From NCBI GenBank assembly GCA_963725415.1, contig CAVRZY010000158.1, forward strand, positions 1-33,863: a DNA stretch of 33,863 nucleotides. Direction: 5' to 3'. Below, piece after piece: positions 17,572 to 26,973 of the stretch. Origin of the DNA: CAVRZY01 sp963725415 (GTDB taxonomy: Bacteria; Acidobacteriota; Terriglobia; Bryobacterales; Bryobacteraceae). A model generated the notes under the pieces. The model saw nothing but the letters and a program-made list of their open reading frames with translations. It was not told where the DNA came from and did no database searches. The translations under genes were made by a program, and so were the position numbers. Numbering within the stretch: the stretch's first letter is position 1; each line of letters begins with the position of its first letter.

Positions 17572-18342
17572 TCAGCGCCCCATCCAGCCGCCGTCCACCA
17601 TCAGGATGGCGCCGTTGACGTAGTTGGAGGCCGGCGACGCCAGGAAGACCACCGCGCCCCGGAAATCCTCCGGCTGGCCCCACCTGCCGGCAGGAATGCG
17701 TTCCAGGATGGCCGCGCTGCGTTTGGGATCACTGCGCAGCGCCGTGGTGTTGTCGGTGGCGACGTAGCCCGGCGCGATGGCGTTCACCTGCACGCCTTTA
17801 CCCGCCCATTCATTGGCCAGCGCCTTGGTCAGAGACCCGATCGCGCCTTTGCTGGCGGCATAACTGGGCACCAGGATCCCTCCCTGGAAGGTCAGCAGCG
17901 AGGCCGTGAAGATGATCTTCCCGCTCCCCCGCTCCACCATCCGCTTGCCGATCTCCCGGCTCAGAATGAACTGGGCGTCCAGGTTCACCTTGACGATCGC
18001 GTCCCAGTACTCGTCCGGGTGCTCGGCGGCCGGCTTCCTCAGGATGATGCCCGCGTTGTTCACCAGGATGTCGATGACCGGGAAGTCCGCCTGTACTTGG
18101 CGGATGAAGGCGTAGAGAGCAGCCCGGTCCGCGAAGTCGCAGGCGTACGCTTTGAACTTGCGGCCCCTGGCCAGCACCTCGTTCTCCACCTCGCTGCCGT
18201 CGGCATCCGGCGTCCGGCTCACTCCTACGATGTCGGCGCCCGCCTCCGCCAGGGCCAGCGCCATGGCCTTCCCGATGCCGCGCCTGCACCCGGTCACCAG
18301 CGCCACTTTCCCATCCAGTCTGAATTCGTCGAGAACCGTCAT
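17572..18342 (-). CDS. kduD: KduD-type short-chain dehydrogenase (2-dehydro-3-deoxy-D-gluconate 5-dehydrogenase)
   Basis: This 256-residue Rossmann-fold SDR has the cofactor motif TGCRRGIGKAMA, the NNAG motif, and the catalytic Ser-Tyr-Lys set in SLLTFQGG ... PSYAASKGA. The blocks FQGGILVPSYAASK, NEWAGKGVQVNAIAPGYVAT, RIPAGRWGQPEDF and YVNGAILMVDGGW follow E. coli KduD closely from memory. KduD interconverts keto-deoxy-gluconate isomers in pectin and uronate breakdown with NAD(H). The ATG at 18342 overlaps the dehydrogenase stop by four bases and has AGGAGAAG upstream. A longer frame to 18444 would run deep into the neighbour. The two genes are probably cotranscribed for sugar-acid use. Confidence 0.85.
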   Translation of the reverse strand: MTVLDEFRLDGKVALVTGCRRGIGKAMALALAEAGADIVGVSRTPDADGSEVENEVLARGRKFKAYACDFADRAALYAFIRQVQADFPVIDILVNNAGIILRKPAAEHPDEYWDAIVKVNLDAQFILSREIGKRMVERGSGKIIFTASLLTFQGGILVPSYAASKGAIGSLTKALANEWAGKGVQVNAIAPGYVATDNTTALRSDPKRSAAILERIPAGRWGQPEDFRGAVVFLASPASNYVNGAILMVDGGWMGR

Positions 18343-19403
18343 GGTCGCTTCTCCTGTTCCTCGGAGCACTTCACCAGGATCTTCATCGCCTCGCCGCCGC
18401 GCTCCATCTGCCGGAGCCCTGAATCGAGTTCTTCGAGCGGGCATATGCGCGTGATTAGTCGCTCCAGCGGCAGCGCGCCCGATGCGGCCAGTTGGATGGC
18501 CTTCTCGAAGTCCTCACGCTCGTACACCCGTGCGCCGATCATCTTGAGCTCGCGCCAGAAGAACTTGAACAGCTCCACTTTGGGGGCCTCGGAAAAGATA
18601 GCCACCACCACGATGCGCCCGCGCGTCCTGGGCAGCCTGGTCATCATCTCGGCGCCCGCCGGCGAGCCCGAGACCTCGAAGACCACGTCCGCTCCGGCCC
18701 CGCCCGTCTGCTCGGTGACCAGCTCGACCAGGTCGGTTTCCAGGGGATTCACCGCCTCGACGCCCAATCCCCTGGCCAACTCCAGGCGGAACGGATTCAC
18801 CTCCGAGACCACGACCCTGGCGCCCGCGGCCTTGGCCACCGCGGCCACCAGCGCGCCGATCGGTCCGCAGCCCTGCACCACTGCGTATTCGCCTTCCTGG
18901 ACGCCCCCCAGCCGCACGTCGTGGCAGGCCACCGCCAGGGGCTCGATGAGCGCGCCCTGCGCCATCGACAGCGTGGCCGGAAGCCGGTGCAGCGTGTGCG
19001 AAGGCACCGTCCACAGGCCCTGAAAGGCGCCCGGGGAGTCAATCCCGATGAACTTCAGCCGCTGGCAGATGTGCTCGTGGCCGGCCCGGCAGGCCGGACA
19101 GGTTCCGCAGTGATCCAGCGGCCTCACCGTGACGCGATCCCCTACCGCGAAACCTGGCACTCCGTCGCCCAGCGCAGCGATGGTCCCCGACATTTCGTGG
19201 CCCATCACCAGCGGTCTCTGCACACGGCGATCCATCTTGCCGTGGAAGATGTGTAGATCGGTCCCGCAGATCCCGCAGTGGGATACCTGGATCTGCACCT
19301 GACCCGGCGCCGGCGCAACCGGAACGCAGGCGCCGATCCGTATGGTCTGGTTTCCTTGGTAGTAAGCAGCTTTCAGTGGGCAGGTAACGAATTGTGCGGA
19401 CAT
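18339..19403 (-). CDS. zinc-dependent medium-chain alcohol dehydrogenase
   Basis: This 354-residue MDR protein has the catalytic zinc site (CGICGTDLHIFHG and GHEMSG), the structural zinc site (four Cys in CGTCPACRAGHEHIC) and a Rossmann domain (VQGCGPIGALVAAVAKAAGA). It groups by pattern with sorbitol/threonine/butanediol dehydrogenase-like enzymes. The exact substrate is unclear, but translational coupling with kduD points to sugar or sugar-acid oxidation. The start at 19403 is only five bases downstream of a perfect TATAAT, so the message may be leaderless. Confidence 0.88.
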   Translation of the reverse strand: MSAQFVTCPLKAAYYQGNQTIRIGACVPVAPAPGQVQIQVSHCGICGTDLHIFHGKMDRRVQRPLVMGHEMSGTIAALGDGVPGFAVGDRVTVRPLDHCGTCPACRAGHEHICQRLKFIGIDSPGAFQGLWTVPSHTLHRLPATLSMAQGALIEPLAVACHDVRLGGVQEGEYAVVQGCGPIGALVAAVAKAAGARVVVSEVNPFRLELARGLGVEAVNPLETDLVELVTEQTGGAGADVVFEVSGSPAGAEMMTRLPRTRGRIVVVAIFSEAPKVELFKFFWRELKMIGARVYEREDFEKAIQLAASGALPLERLITRICPLEELDSGLRQMERGGEAMKILVKCSEEQEKRP

Positions 19404-19408
19404 GGCCG

Positions 19409-19416
19409 ATTATAAT
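19409..19416. promoter_or_regulatory. symmetrical -10-like box in the divergent dehydrogenase/ATP synthase spacer
   Basis: ATTATAAT is a palindrome that gives a perfect TATAAT on both strands. On the minus strand it ends five bases before the dehydrogenase ATG. On the plus strand it lies about 100 bases before the first ATP synthase gene. No convincing -35 box at normal spacing was found on either strand. A second -10-like TATGAT lies at 19453-19458 on the plus strand. Confidence 0.4.
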
Positions 19417-19516
19417 AGCAGGGCCGACTGCGGTTGACCCAATCTTTAACATTATGATAGCTTGGCCTTTGACGCATCTCAGAAGGCGTTCTTGAGCCGC
19501 TCCCAAGCGAAATCCG

Positions 19517-19966
19517 ATGGAAAGAATTCTGCACGATCTCGCTGAACTCCTGCTAAAGGCTGTGCCCACGTTTTTGCTGGTGGTGCTGCTGTACTTCTAC
19601 CTGAAGTGGGTGTTCTTCCGTCCGCTGGAGCGAGTCCTGGCAGCCCGGCAGGAGGCCACGGAAGGCGCCCGGAAGCTGGCCGAAGAAAGCCTGAACAAAG
19701 CCGCCGCGATGGCGGCCCAGTACGAAGCAGCCATTCGCGCCGCGCGCACCGCGATCTATCGGGAGCAGGAAGAATTCCGGCAGCGCTGGCGTCAGGAGCG
19801 GGCCGCTGCCCTCGACGAGGCGCGGCAGAGGGCCCAGGCCCTGGTCACGGAAGCCACTCAGCGTCTCGAAATCGAGCTGGCCGAAGCCAAGCAGGTCCTT
19901 CAACAGCACACCGAGACCTTGGCCGCCGGGATCGTCCGGCGGATTCTCGACAGGAGAGCGGCTTGA
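19517..19966 (+). CDS. atpF: ATP synthase F0 subunit b (first of two)
   Basis: This 149-residue protein has one N-terminal membrane helix (AVPTFLLVVLLYFYLKWVFF followed by RPLERVLAARQEA) and a long charged helix with repeated Ala/Glu/Arg heptads. This is the standard b-subunit layout of the peripheral stalk. The PLxxVLxxR block after the helix is characteristic. It opens the ATP synthase cluster and overlaps the second b-type gene by four bases. Having two b-type genes suggests a heterodimeric stalk. Confidence 0.88.
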   Translation: MERILHDLAELLLKAVPTFLLVVLLYFYLKWVFFRPLERVLAARQEATEGARKLAEESLNKAAAMAAQYEAAIRAARTAIYREQEEFRQRWRQERAAALDEARQRAQALVTEATQRLEIELAEAKQVLQQHTETLAAGIVRRILDRRAA

Positions 19967-20574
19967 AGCGCGTTGGCATCTACGCCTGGCTGGCGATCCT
20001 GGTTGCCGCCGCCTGCCTGGCCCAGCATCAAGCGCCGCACCAGGCGGGTCAGGCCAAAACCGAAAGAGAACACGGCGGCGATCACACCACTACCTGGAAG
20101 TGGGCCAATTTCGTGCTGCTGGCGGGTGGTCTGGGCTACCTCATCCATAAAAAGGGCGGCGCGTTCTTCCGCGCGCGCAGCGAGCAGATCCGGGACGCCA
20201 TCGCCGAGGCCGCCAGTATCAAGCAGGATGCCGAAGCGCGCCACGCCCAGATCGAGCAACGCCTGGCCGGCGTCGAGGCGGAAGTCGAGAGCCTTCGCAA
20301 GACGGCCCGTGACGAGTCGGCCGCCGAAGGCCAGCGCGTGCGCCACGAGACCGAGCGGGAGTTGAAAAAGATTCAGGCCCAGGCCGAGCGGGAGATCGTC
20401 GCCGCCGCGCAAGCCGCCCGCCAGCAACTGCGGGCTTATTCGGCCGAGTTGGCCATCGCACTGGCGGCGCAAAGGATCCGCGGGCAGATGACAGCGGAGG
20501 TTCAAGACCGGCTGGTGCTTGCTTCGGCCCGGGAACTGGAGCGGGTGCACCAGCAGCCGGGGAGGGTTTCTTAG
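19963..20574 (+). CDS. atpF: ATP synthase F0 subunit b (second), TTG start, with extra N-terminal hydrophobic segment
   Basis: The likely start is TTG at 19963, with CAGGAGAG just upstream. The TTGA overlaps the previous stop. The 203-residue product begins with a hydrophobic signal-like segment (VGIYAWLAILVAAACLA), then a His/Gln-rich stretch. A second membrane helix follows (WANFVLLAGGLGYLIHKKGG), with FRARSEQIRDAIAEA directly after, then the b-subunit coiled coil. Two hydrophobic segments are unusual for a b subunit. The first may be cleaved as a signal peptide. The C-terminal half is clearly ATP synthase stalk-like. Confidence 0.82.
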   Translation: MKRVGIYAWLAILVAAACLAQHQAPHQAGQAKTEREHGGDHTTTWKWANFVLLAGGLGYLIHKKGGAFFRARSEQIRDAIAEAASIKQDAEARHAQIEQRLAGVEAEVESLRKTARDESAAEGQRVRHETERELKKIQAQAEREIVAAAQAARQQLRAYSAELAIALAAQRIRGQMTAEVQDRLVLASARELERVHQQPGRVS

Positions 20575-20577
20575 GGT

Positions 20578-21131
20578 ATGCCGGCGGCCGTAGCTTCCAG
20601 ATATGCGCGGGCCTTGGCGGACCTGTCGAGCAAGCCCGAATCGCCGGTTCAGCCAAACCGGCTGGTCGAGGAGATGCAGGCCATCGAACGGGCCTGGGCG
20701 AGTTCCCCGGTCTGCGGAACGTGCTGCTTTCCCCCGCCGTCCCCCCGCCCCGGAAACGGGCGGTTGTCGCGGCGCTGGCCGGAAAGATGTCACTGTCCGG
20801 CCTGCTGAAGCGGTTTCTGTTCGTGCTCATCGACCACCGGCGGACGGCGCTGCTTTCGGAGATTCGGGAAGCGTTCGAGGCGGTGATCGACGAGCGCCTG
20901 GGGCTGGTGCGGGTGGAGGTGTCCTCGGCGCAGGAACTGACGCACCCGCAACGCCAGGCGCTGGCCGCGGCCCTGACGCGCCTGACCGGAAGGGAGGCGC
21001 GGTCGCGGTTTTGGGTGCGGCCCGACTTGATCGGCGGCCTGGTGGCGCGGATTGGCTCAACCATCTACGACGGCTCGGTGCTCGGCCAACTGGAAGGCTT
21101 GCGGCAGCGTTTGGCGAGTAGAGGATCATGA
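20578..21131 (+). CDS. atpH: ATP synthase F1 subunit delta (frameshifted near 20710)
   Basis: The N-terminal part (PAAVASRYARALADLSSK ... EMQAIERAWASSP) is the usual delta start. At about 20703-20713 the frame breaks. The remainder continues in another frame as LRNVLLSPAVPPPRKRAVVA and the conserved delta C-terminus (FLFVLIDHRR, IREAFEAVIDERLG, VEVSSAQ, VRPDLIGGLVARIGSTIYDG). One missing base would restore a protein of normal length. The delta subunit joins the b stalk to F1, so a truncated version would not function. The break is either a sequence error in a GC run or real decay. Confidence 0.85.
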
Positions 21132-21146
21132 CTGCTTGTAGCCTCT

Positions 21147-21200
21147 AGCCTGTGGCTTGTAGGTCGCTTCCGACAGGCTACAGGCAACAAGCTACAGGCT
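21147..21200. repeat. inverted repeat in the atpH-atpA spacer
   Basis: AGCCTGTGGCTTGT (21147-21160) pairs with ACAAGCTACAGGCT (21187-21200) with one mismatch. The loop contains a further copy of the CAGGCTACAGGC unit. The 84-base spacer between atpH and atpA is essentially this structure. It resembles a small dispersed repeat and could influence relative expression of the flanking genes. Confidence 0.65.
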
Positions 21201-21215
21201 GAGAAAGACCGGACT

Positions 21216-22739
21216 ATGGCTCAAATTCGAGCGGATGAGATAGAGCGCGTTCTCCGCGAAGAAATCGAGAATTACGACCAGGCCATCAGCGTGGCCGAGG
21301 TGGGCTCGGTCATCTCGGTGGGCGACGGGATTGCCCGTATTCACGGCCTGGACAAAGTGATGGCCGGGGAGCTGATCGAGTTCCCGCACGGCGTGGCGGG
21401 CATCGCTCTGAACCTGGAAGAAGACCAGGTGGGCGCGGTGCTGCTGGGCGACTACACAGAAATCAAAGAGGGCGATGAGGTGCGGCGCACCGGTCGGATC
21501 ATGTCCGTGCCAGTGGGCGAAGCCTTGGTCGGGCGCGTGGTCAACTCCCTGGGCGAACCCATCGACGAGAAAGGCCCTATCCACACCGACCAGTTCATCT
21601 CCCTGGAGCGCCTGGCGCCCGGCGTGGTGGATCGCCAGCCCGTCAAAGAGCCGCTGCAAACCGGCATCAAGGCCATCGACAGCATGATTCCCATCGGGCG
21701 CGGGCAGCGCGAGCTGATTATCGGCGACCGCCAGACCGGGAAGACGGCCCTCATCCTGGACACCATCATCAATCAGAAGGGCGGCGACGTGGTGTGCGTC
21801 TATGTGGCCATCGGCCAGAAGCGGTCCACGGTGGCCCAGGTAGTTAAGACGCTGGAGGAGTTCGGCGCCATGGACTACACCATCGTGGTGGCGGCCACGG
21901 CCTCGGACCCGGCGCCCATGCAATACATCGCGCCCTACGCCGGTTGCGCCATGGGCGAATACTTCCGCGACTTGAGCCGCCATGCCGTGTGCTTCTATGA
22001 CGACCTCTCCAAGCACGCCGCCGCCTACCGCGAGATCTCGCTGCTGCTGCGCCGGCCACCGGGGCGCGAGGCCTATCCGGGCGACGTCTTCTACCTGCAC
22101 AGCCGTTTGCTGGAGCGCGCCGCCAAGCTGTCGGAGGGAATGGGCGGCGGCTCGCTGACTGCCATTCCGGTGATCGAAACCCAGGCCGGGGATCTTTCCG
22201 CCTACATCCCCACCAACGTCATCTCGATCACCGACGGCCAGATCTACCTGGAAACCGATCTGTTCAACGCCAACGTGCGGCCGGCCATTAACGTGGGCCT
22301 CTCGGTAAGCCGGGTGGGCGGCAACGCACAGATCCGCGCTATGCGGCAGGTGGCCGGCACGCTGCGGCTGGAACTGGCGCAGTATCGCAACCTGGCGGCC
22401 TTCGCCCAGTTCGGCTCGGATTTGGACAAAGCCTCCATCGCCCAGTTGAACCGCGGCCACCGGCTGGTGGAAGCCCTCAAGCAGGGGCAGTATCAGCCCC
22501 TGCCGGTCGAAAAGCAGATCCTGATCATCTTCTCCGGCACGGCCGGCTACCTGGACGACATCCCGGTGGAGCAGTGCCGGAAATTCGAGGAGGAGTTGTA
22601 TCGGTTCGCCGAGAACGCTCACCCGGGGCTGCTCCAGCAGATTCGCGAGCAGAAGGCGCTCAGCGACAGCTTGCGCGGCCAGGCGCAGGCTGCGCTGGAG
22701 GAATTCAAGGAGCGCTTCGTTTCCGAGGGCCGGAGCTAA
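21216..22739 (+). CDS. atpA: ATP synthase F1 subunit alpha
   Basis: This is an intact 507-residue alpha subunit. Visible motifs include VGSVISVGDGIARIHGL near the start, the nucleotide-binding P-loop GDRQTGKT near residue 170, AIGQKRSTVAQVV, YAGCAMGEYFRD, YDDLSKHAAAYRE, RRPPGREAYPGDVFYLHSRL and the TNVISITDGQIYLE block. Length and motif order are normal. No insertion or deletion is evident. The upstream spacer holds an inverted repeat. Confidence 0.97.
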   Translation: MAQIRADEIERVLREEIENYDQAISVAEVGSVISVGDGIARIHGLDKVMAGELIEFPHGVAGIALNLEEDQVGAVLLGDYTEIKEGDEVRRTGRIMSVPVGEALVGRVVNSLGEPIDEKGPIHTDQFISLERLAPGVVDRQPVKEPLQTGIKAIDSMIPIGRGQRELIIGDRQTGKTALILDTIINQKGGDVVCVYVAIGQKRSTVAQVVKTLEEFGAMDYTIVVAATASDPAPMQYIAPYAGCAMGEYFRDLSRHAVCFYDDLSKHAAAYREISLLLRRPPGREAYPGDVFYLHSRLLERAAKLSEGMGGGSLTAIPVIETQAGDLSAYIPTNVISITDGQIYLETDLFNANVRPAINVGLSVSRVGGNAQIRAMRQVAGTLRLELAQYRNLAAFAQFGSDLDKASIAQLNRGHRLVEALKQGQYQPLPVEKQILIIFSGTAGYLDDIPVEQCRKFEEELYRFAENAHPGLLQQIREQKALSDSLRGQAQAALEEFKERFVSEGRS

Positions 22740-22742
22740 GAG

Positions 22743-23602
22743 ATGCCCAGCTTGATCGACCTGCGGCGCCGCATCCGTTCGGTGCGCAACACCCAGCAGG
22801 TCACCAAGGCCATGAAGATGGTCTCGGCAGCCAAGCTGCGGCGGGCCCAGGGCCGCGTGCTGGCCGCGCGCCCCTACGCCTCGATGTTCGGGCGGGTGCT
22901 GGCCGATGTGGCCTCGGCGGTGGCGCAGGATGAGCGCCTCCCCTCTCATCCCCTGCTGGCGCGCCGGCCGGAGAACCGCATCTTGCTGGTGCTGCTGACC
23001 GCCGACCGCGGCCTGGCCGGGGCTTTCAACACCAACCTGATCAAGGCCTCCCAGCAGTTTCTGGAACAGCGCGCCGGGCCGCCCTCGAGCTGGACCTGGT
23101 GGGGCGCAAGGGGCGGGACTTCCACCGGAAGCGAAAGGCCGTCATCGTGGGCGAGCACGTGGGCATCACCCAGAAGGTCCAGTATTCGGATGCCGCGGCG
23201 ATTGCCCGCCTGGTGATGGAGCGTTTCCAGAGCGCCGCCATCGACGCGGTCTACCTGCTCTACAACGAATTCAAGACGGTCCTGTCGCAGAAGCTCACGG
23301 TGGCGCGCATCCTGCCCATCGTCATTCGAGAACAGGAGAAGGGACTGGACTACATTTACGAGCAGCCTCCTCTGGAATTGCTGGAGGGATTGTTGCCGCG
23401 CTACGTGGAAATTGCGATTTACCACGCCCTGCTGGAGTCCTCGGCAGCCGAACATGCGGCGCGGATGACGGCCATGGACGCCGCCACCTCCAATGCCGGG
23501 GAAATGATCGAGAAGCTCACGCTGTACATGAACCGCGTGCGCCAGGCCAGCATCACCAAGGAGATCATCGAGGTGGTGAGCGGCGCCAGCGCGCAGGGCT
23601 GA
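22743..23602 (+). CDS. atpG: ATP synthase F1 subunit gamma (frameshifted near 23078)
   Basis: The N-terminal part (LIDLRRRIRSVRNTQQVTKAM KMVSAAKLRRAQ, then LLTADRGLAGAFNTN) is a canonical gamma subunit. After LEQRAG the frame breaks at about 23076-23081. The protein continues in another frame with ALELDLVGRKGRDF and on to the conserved C-terminus (ALLESSAAEHAARMTAMDAA, then NRVRQASITKEIIEVVSG). One missing base in the GGGCCGCCC run would restore a protein of normal length. Gamma is the central rotor shaft, so loss would inactivate the enzyme. A sequence error is a serious possibility. Confidence 0.88.
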
Positions 23603-23617
23603 TTGAGGAGATAACCG

Positions 23618-25069
<1,452 letters not shown>

Positions 25070-25073
25070 GACC

Positions 25074-25337
25074 ATGGCGGACACGTTCCTACTGGAAGTC
25101 GCGACGCCGGAGAGCCTCCTGGTGCGGGACCAAGTCAGCGAGGCCCAGATCCCGGCCCGCAACGGCTACGTGGGCATCCTGCCGGGCCACGCCGCGCTGC
25201 TGGCCGAGTTAGGCGAGGGCAGGCTGAGCTACACCGCCGAAGGCCGCCGCCGCTCCCTGACAGTGCAAGGCGGCTGGCTGGAAGTCTCCAACGACCAGGT
25301 GCGGGTGCTGGCGAACGGGGCGGGGAAGGAAGGGTGA
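25074..25337 (+). CDS. atpC: ATP synthase F1 subunit epsilon, short form (copy 1)
   Basis: This 87-residue protein covers only the N-terminal beta-sandwich domain: FLLEVATPESLLVRDQV, IPARNGYVGILPGHAALLAE and LTVQGGWLEVSNDQVRVLA. The usual C-terminal two-helix domain, which acts as an inhibitory brake in many bacteria, is absent. It starts four bases after the atpD stop. The two additional copies downstream have the same length, so the short form is the native length here and not a truncation of one copy. Confidence 0.92.
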   Translation: MADTFLLEVATPESLLVRDQVSEAQIPARNGYVGILPGHAALLAELGEGRLSYTAEGRRRSLTVQGGWLEVSNDQVRVLANGAGKEG

Positions 25338-25353
25338 GGGGCGTCCTCGCCCC
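25338..25353 (+). terminator. GC hairpin after atpC copy 1
   Basis: GGGGCG, loop TCCT, then CGCCCC, begins at the base after the atpC stop. There is no T-tract, so intrinsic termination is doubtful. The same hairpin is conserved after copy 3. Confidence 0.35.
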
Positions 25354-25390
25354 GCCGCCTGGCTACCGGGCTTGCTTGGGGTACAAGAGA

Positions 25391-25420
25391 TCCCGGGTTC
25401 AAATCCCGGCGGCCTGACCA
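25391..25420 (+). other. tRNA 3'-half-like sequence (T-arm, acceptor strand, CCA)
   Basis: The segment shows a perfect T-arm (CCGGG, loop TTCAAAT, CCCGG), then a 7-base strand CGGCCTG, a discriminator A and CCA. No matching 5' acceptor strand (CAGGCCG), D-arm or clear anticodon arm lies upstream, so this is not a complete tRNA. tRNA 3' halves are common recombination sites for integrative elements. Here it sits about 55 bases past atpC, at the left edge of the cargo region. Confidence 0.45.
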
Positions 25421-25525
25421 AACTCTTCAAGGACTTACCGCCACTCCCTCACTCCGAAGCCCGCGTTTCAGGTCTAATTCAGGTCCAAAGTCGTCTCGGA
25501 GTCGTCGGATCATTGGCTCTTTCGT

Positions 25526-25783
25526 GACCCCGTGCCCAATCCGATGCACTGCCAGAACTTGGGGTCGTGGGACCGATGGGGAAATGCTTCGCGTGTTCTT
25601 CGTCGTCTCGCGAATCAGGAGACGAAGAACGTTCTTCCCTTATAAGGAGAATCGACGGCCCCGTTCGCAAGCCGACGCATTGCCAGGAGCTGGGGTTGTG
25701 GGACCGATGGCCGATTCTTCGCTGATCCCTCGTCGTCTCGCGAATCAGGAGACGAAAAACGTTCCTCCCTGTATATGCAGGTC
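25526..25783 (+). repeat. two tandem ~130-bp structured repeats upstream of the FRG gene
   Basis: Two diverged copies about 130-131 bases apart share TTGCCAG/CTGCCAG, GTGGGACCGATGG and an exact 20-base block beginning CGTCGTCTCGCGAATCAGGA (25601 and 25731). Each holds a hairpin CGTCTC/GAGACG. In the first copy, GAAGAACGTTCTTC is a perfect 14-base palindrome that is degraded in the second. The 636-base gap between atpC and the FRG gene contains no convincing protein gene. It may encode a structured RNA. Confidence 0.6.
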
Positions 25784-25833
25784 CGCTCCCCGCTAAATCC
25801 GGTCGGCAGAGGGTCCAGTTCCTGACGGGGACC

Positions 25834-25850
25834 AGAGGCCCCGGGCCTCT
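25834..25850. terminator. hairpin upstream of the FRG gene
   Basis: AGAGGCC, loop CCG, GGCCTCT forms a perfect seven-pair stem followed by TTGGG. It is terminator-like but lacks a proper T-run. It could end an RNA made from the preceding tandem repeats. Confidence 0.3.
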
Positions 25851-25973
25851 TGGGTGACGGAGTCGCCAGGGTCGGCCCAAAACCGGATGAGGAATTGAGT
25901 GTTGCGGATTGGTCGCGGGGGCCGACTCAATCACGCTTGCAAACGCCCGGCCTAACGACTAATAATCTGACCA

Positions 25974-26798
25974 ATGGCTAGGCAGCTCGTGGTATTGCGG
26001 CAGAAGCCGTCCATGGGACCGCTCAGCGAGTATCTGGAGCGGGTGAAACAGCTTCCTGAAGTCTGGGATCTGACCTCGGGAGCGGAGAGGCCCGGAGAAG
26101 AGCGCCGACTGTGGTTCCGCGGTCACCAGGACGCCGCTTGGAAACTCACGCCCAGACTTTACAGGCAGCCGTTTGCAGGCGCGGAAGAGAGCGAGATCAG
26201 ACAGGAGTTTCAAAGGCGAGCCCCTCTGTCGATCCCAGGCCGCCTGCCCATTAACAAGTGGGAGTGGTACTTCCTGATGCAACACTATGGTGCCCCCACC
26301 CGGTTGCTGGATTGGACTGAGAACCCCCTGGTTGCCATGTACTTCGCGGTGGTCGGCCACCAGCGCAAGACTGACGCGGCCGTGTGGGTCCTCGACCCGT
26401 GGTGGCTGAACCCGAAGCTGAAACGGGGCATCGAGGGGCCGATGCTCTCGGAGTGGAAGGAAGCTGACGCTTATCTGCCCGACTTGGAGGCAGCCTTCGC
26501 GGGGAAGAGGGTCACCGTGCGCCTTCCTGCCGCGATCGAACCGCCCCAGGTTGACCGACGGATGGAGGCTCAGGCCAGTCGATTCGTGATCTTCGGGACT
26601 ACCAAAGATCTGATGAGAACTCGCGCTGCCAGCACTGGCCCTCCAAGGCGCAAGCATGTAGCGATCATTCGCATAGCCAGCACGCAGATCAAAGAGGTCC
26701 AGAGGGACCTTGAGCAGTACGGGGTCACTGCATCCTCGGTTTTTCCCGATCTTGAAGGCCTATGCCGGGAGATCTGTTCGAAATGGAAAAAACGGTGA
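25974..26798 (+). CDS. FRG-domain protein (possible toxin or defence effector)
   Basis: This 274-residue protein carries the FRG-domain hallmarks: WFRGHQDAAWKLTPRLYR (Phe48-Arg49-Gly50), QHYGAPTRLLDWTENP (about 103-118), then AMYFAVVGHQ. Its C-terminus is typical of full-length family members (SRFVIFGTT ... VFPDLEGLCREI). The domain's biochemistry is poorly known; family members are often found near mobile elements and defence or toxin genes. No membrane segment is evident. The start is uncertain: the ATG at 25974 lacks a clear ribosome-binding site, and an ATG at 26013 is possible. It lies alone between atpC copy 1 and the MNT gene. Confidence 0.85.
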   Translation: MARQLVVLRQKPSMGPLSEYLERVKQLPEVWDLTSGAERPGEERRLWFRGHQDAAWKLTPRLYRQPFAGAEESEIRQEFQRRAPLSIPGRLPINKWEWYFLMQHYGAPTRLLDWTENPLVAMYFAVVGHQRKTDAAVWVLDPWWLNPKLKRGIEGPMLSEWKEADAYLPDLEAAFAGKRVTVRLPAAIEPPQVDRRMEAQASRFVIFGTTKDLMRTRAASTGPPRRKHVAIIRIASTQIKEVQRDLEQYGVTASSVFPDLEGLCREICSKWKKR

Positions 26799-26973
26799 TT
26801 GCACAGTGACTGTCTCTTGACGCCTGACACTGCCGGGCGCTACCGCTAAGGCAGAAGGCTCGCAAGGCGTTCCCGCAGACGGAGGCGGGGCCTCTCGAAA
26901 CAAACCCGCCAGCCACCGAACGGCGAGCGGCAGGGGGGTCGGTAATCCACTTCCCGCAGGTTTGCCATTGAAT

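Noticed and set aside
19434..19458. TTGACC/TATGAT as a promoter for the ATP synthase cluster
   Set aside because: The spacing is only 13 bases, too short for a standard sigma-70-type promoter.
21192..22949. Minus-strand frame of about 585 codons opposite atpA
   Set aside because: It mirrors a highly conserved alpha-subunit gene and has no recognisable domain or start signal.
25340..25420. Complete tRNA gene
   Set aside because: Only the T-arm and 3' acceptor strand are convincing. No pairing 5' strand or D-arm was found.
25338..25973. Retron-like or CRISPR-like locus suggested by the hairpin repeats
   Set aside because: There is no reverse transcriptase, no cas gene, and only two diverged units with no spacer pattern.
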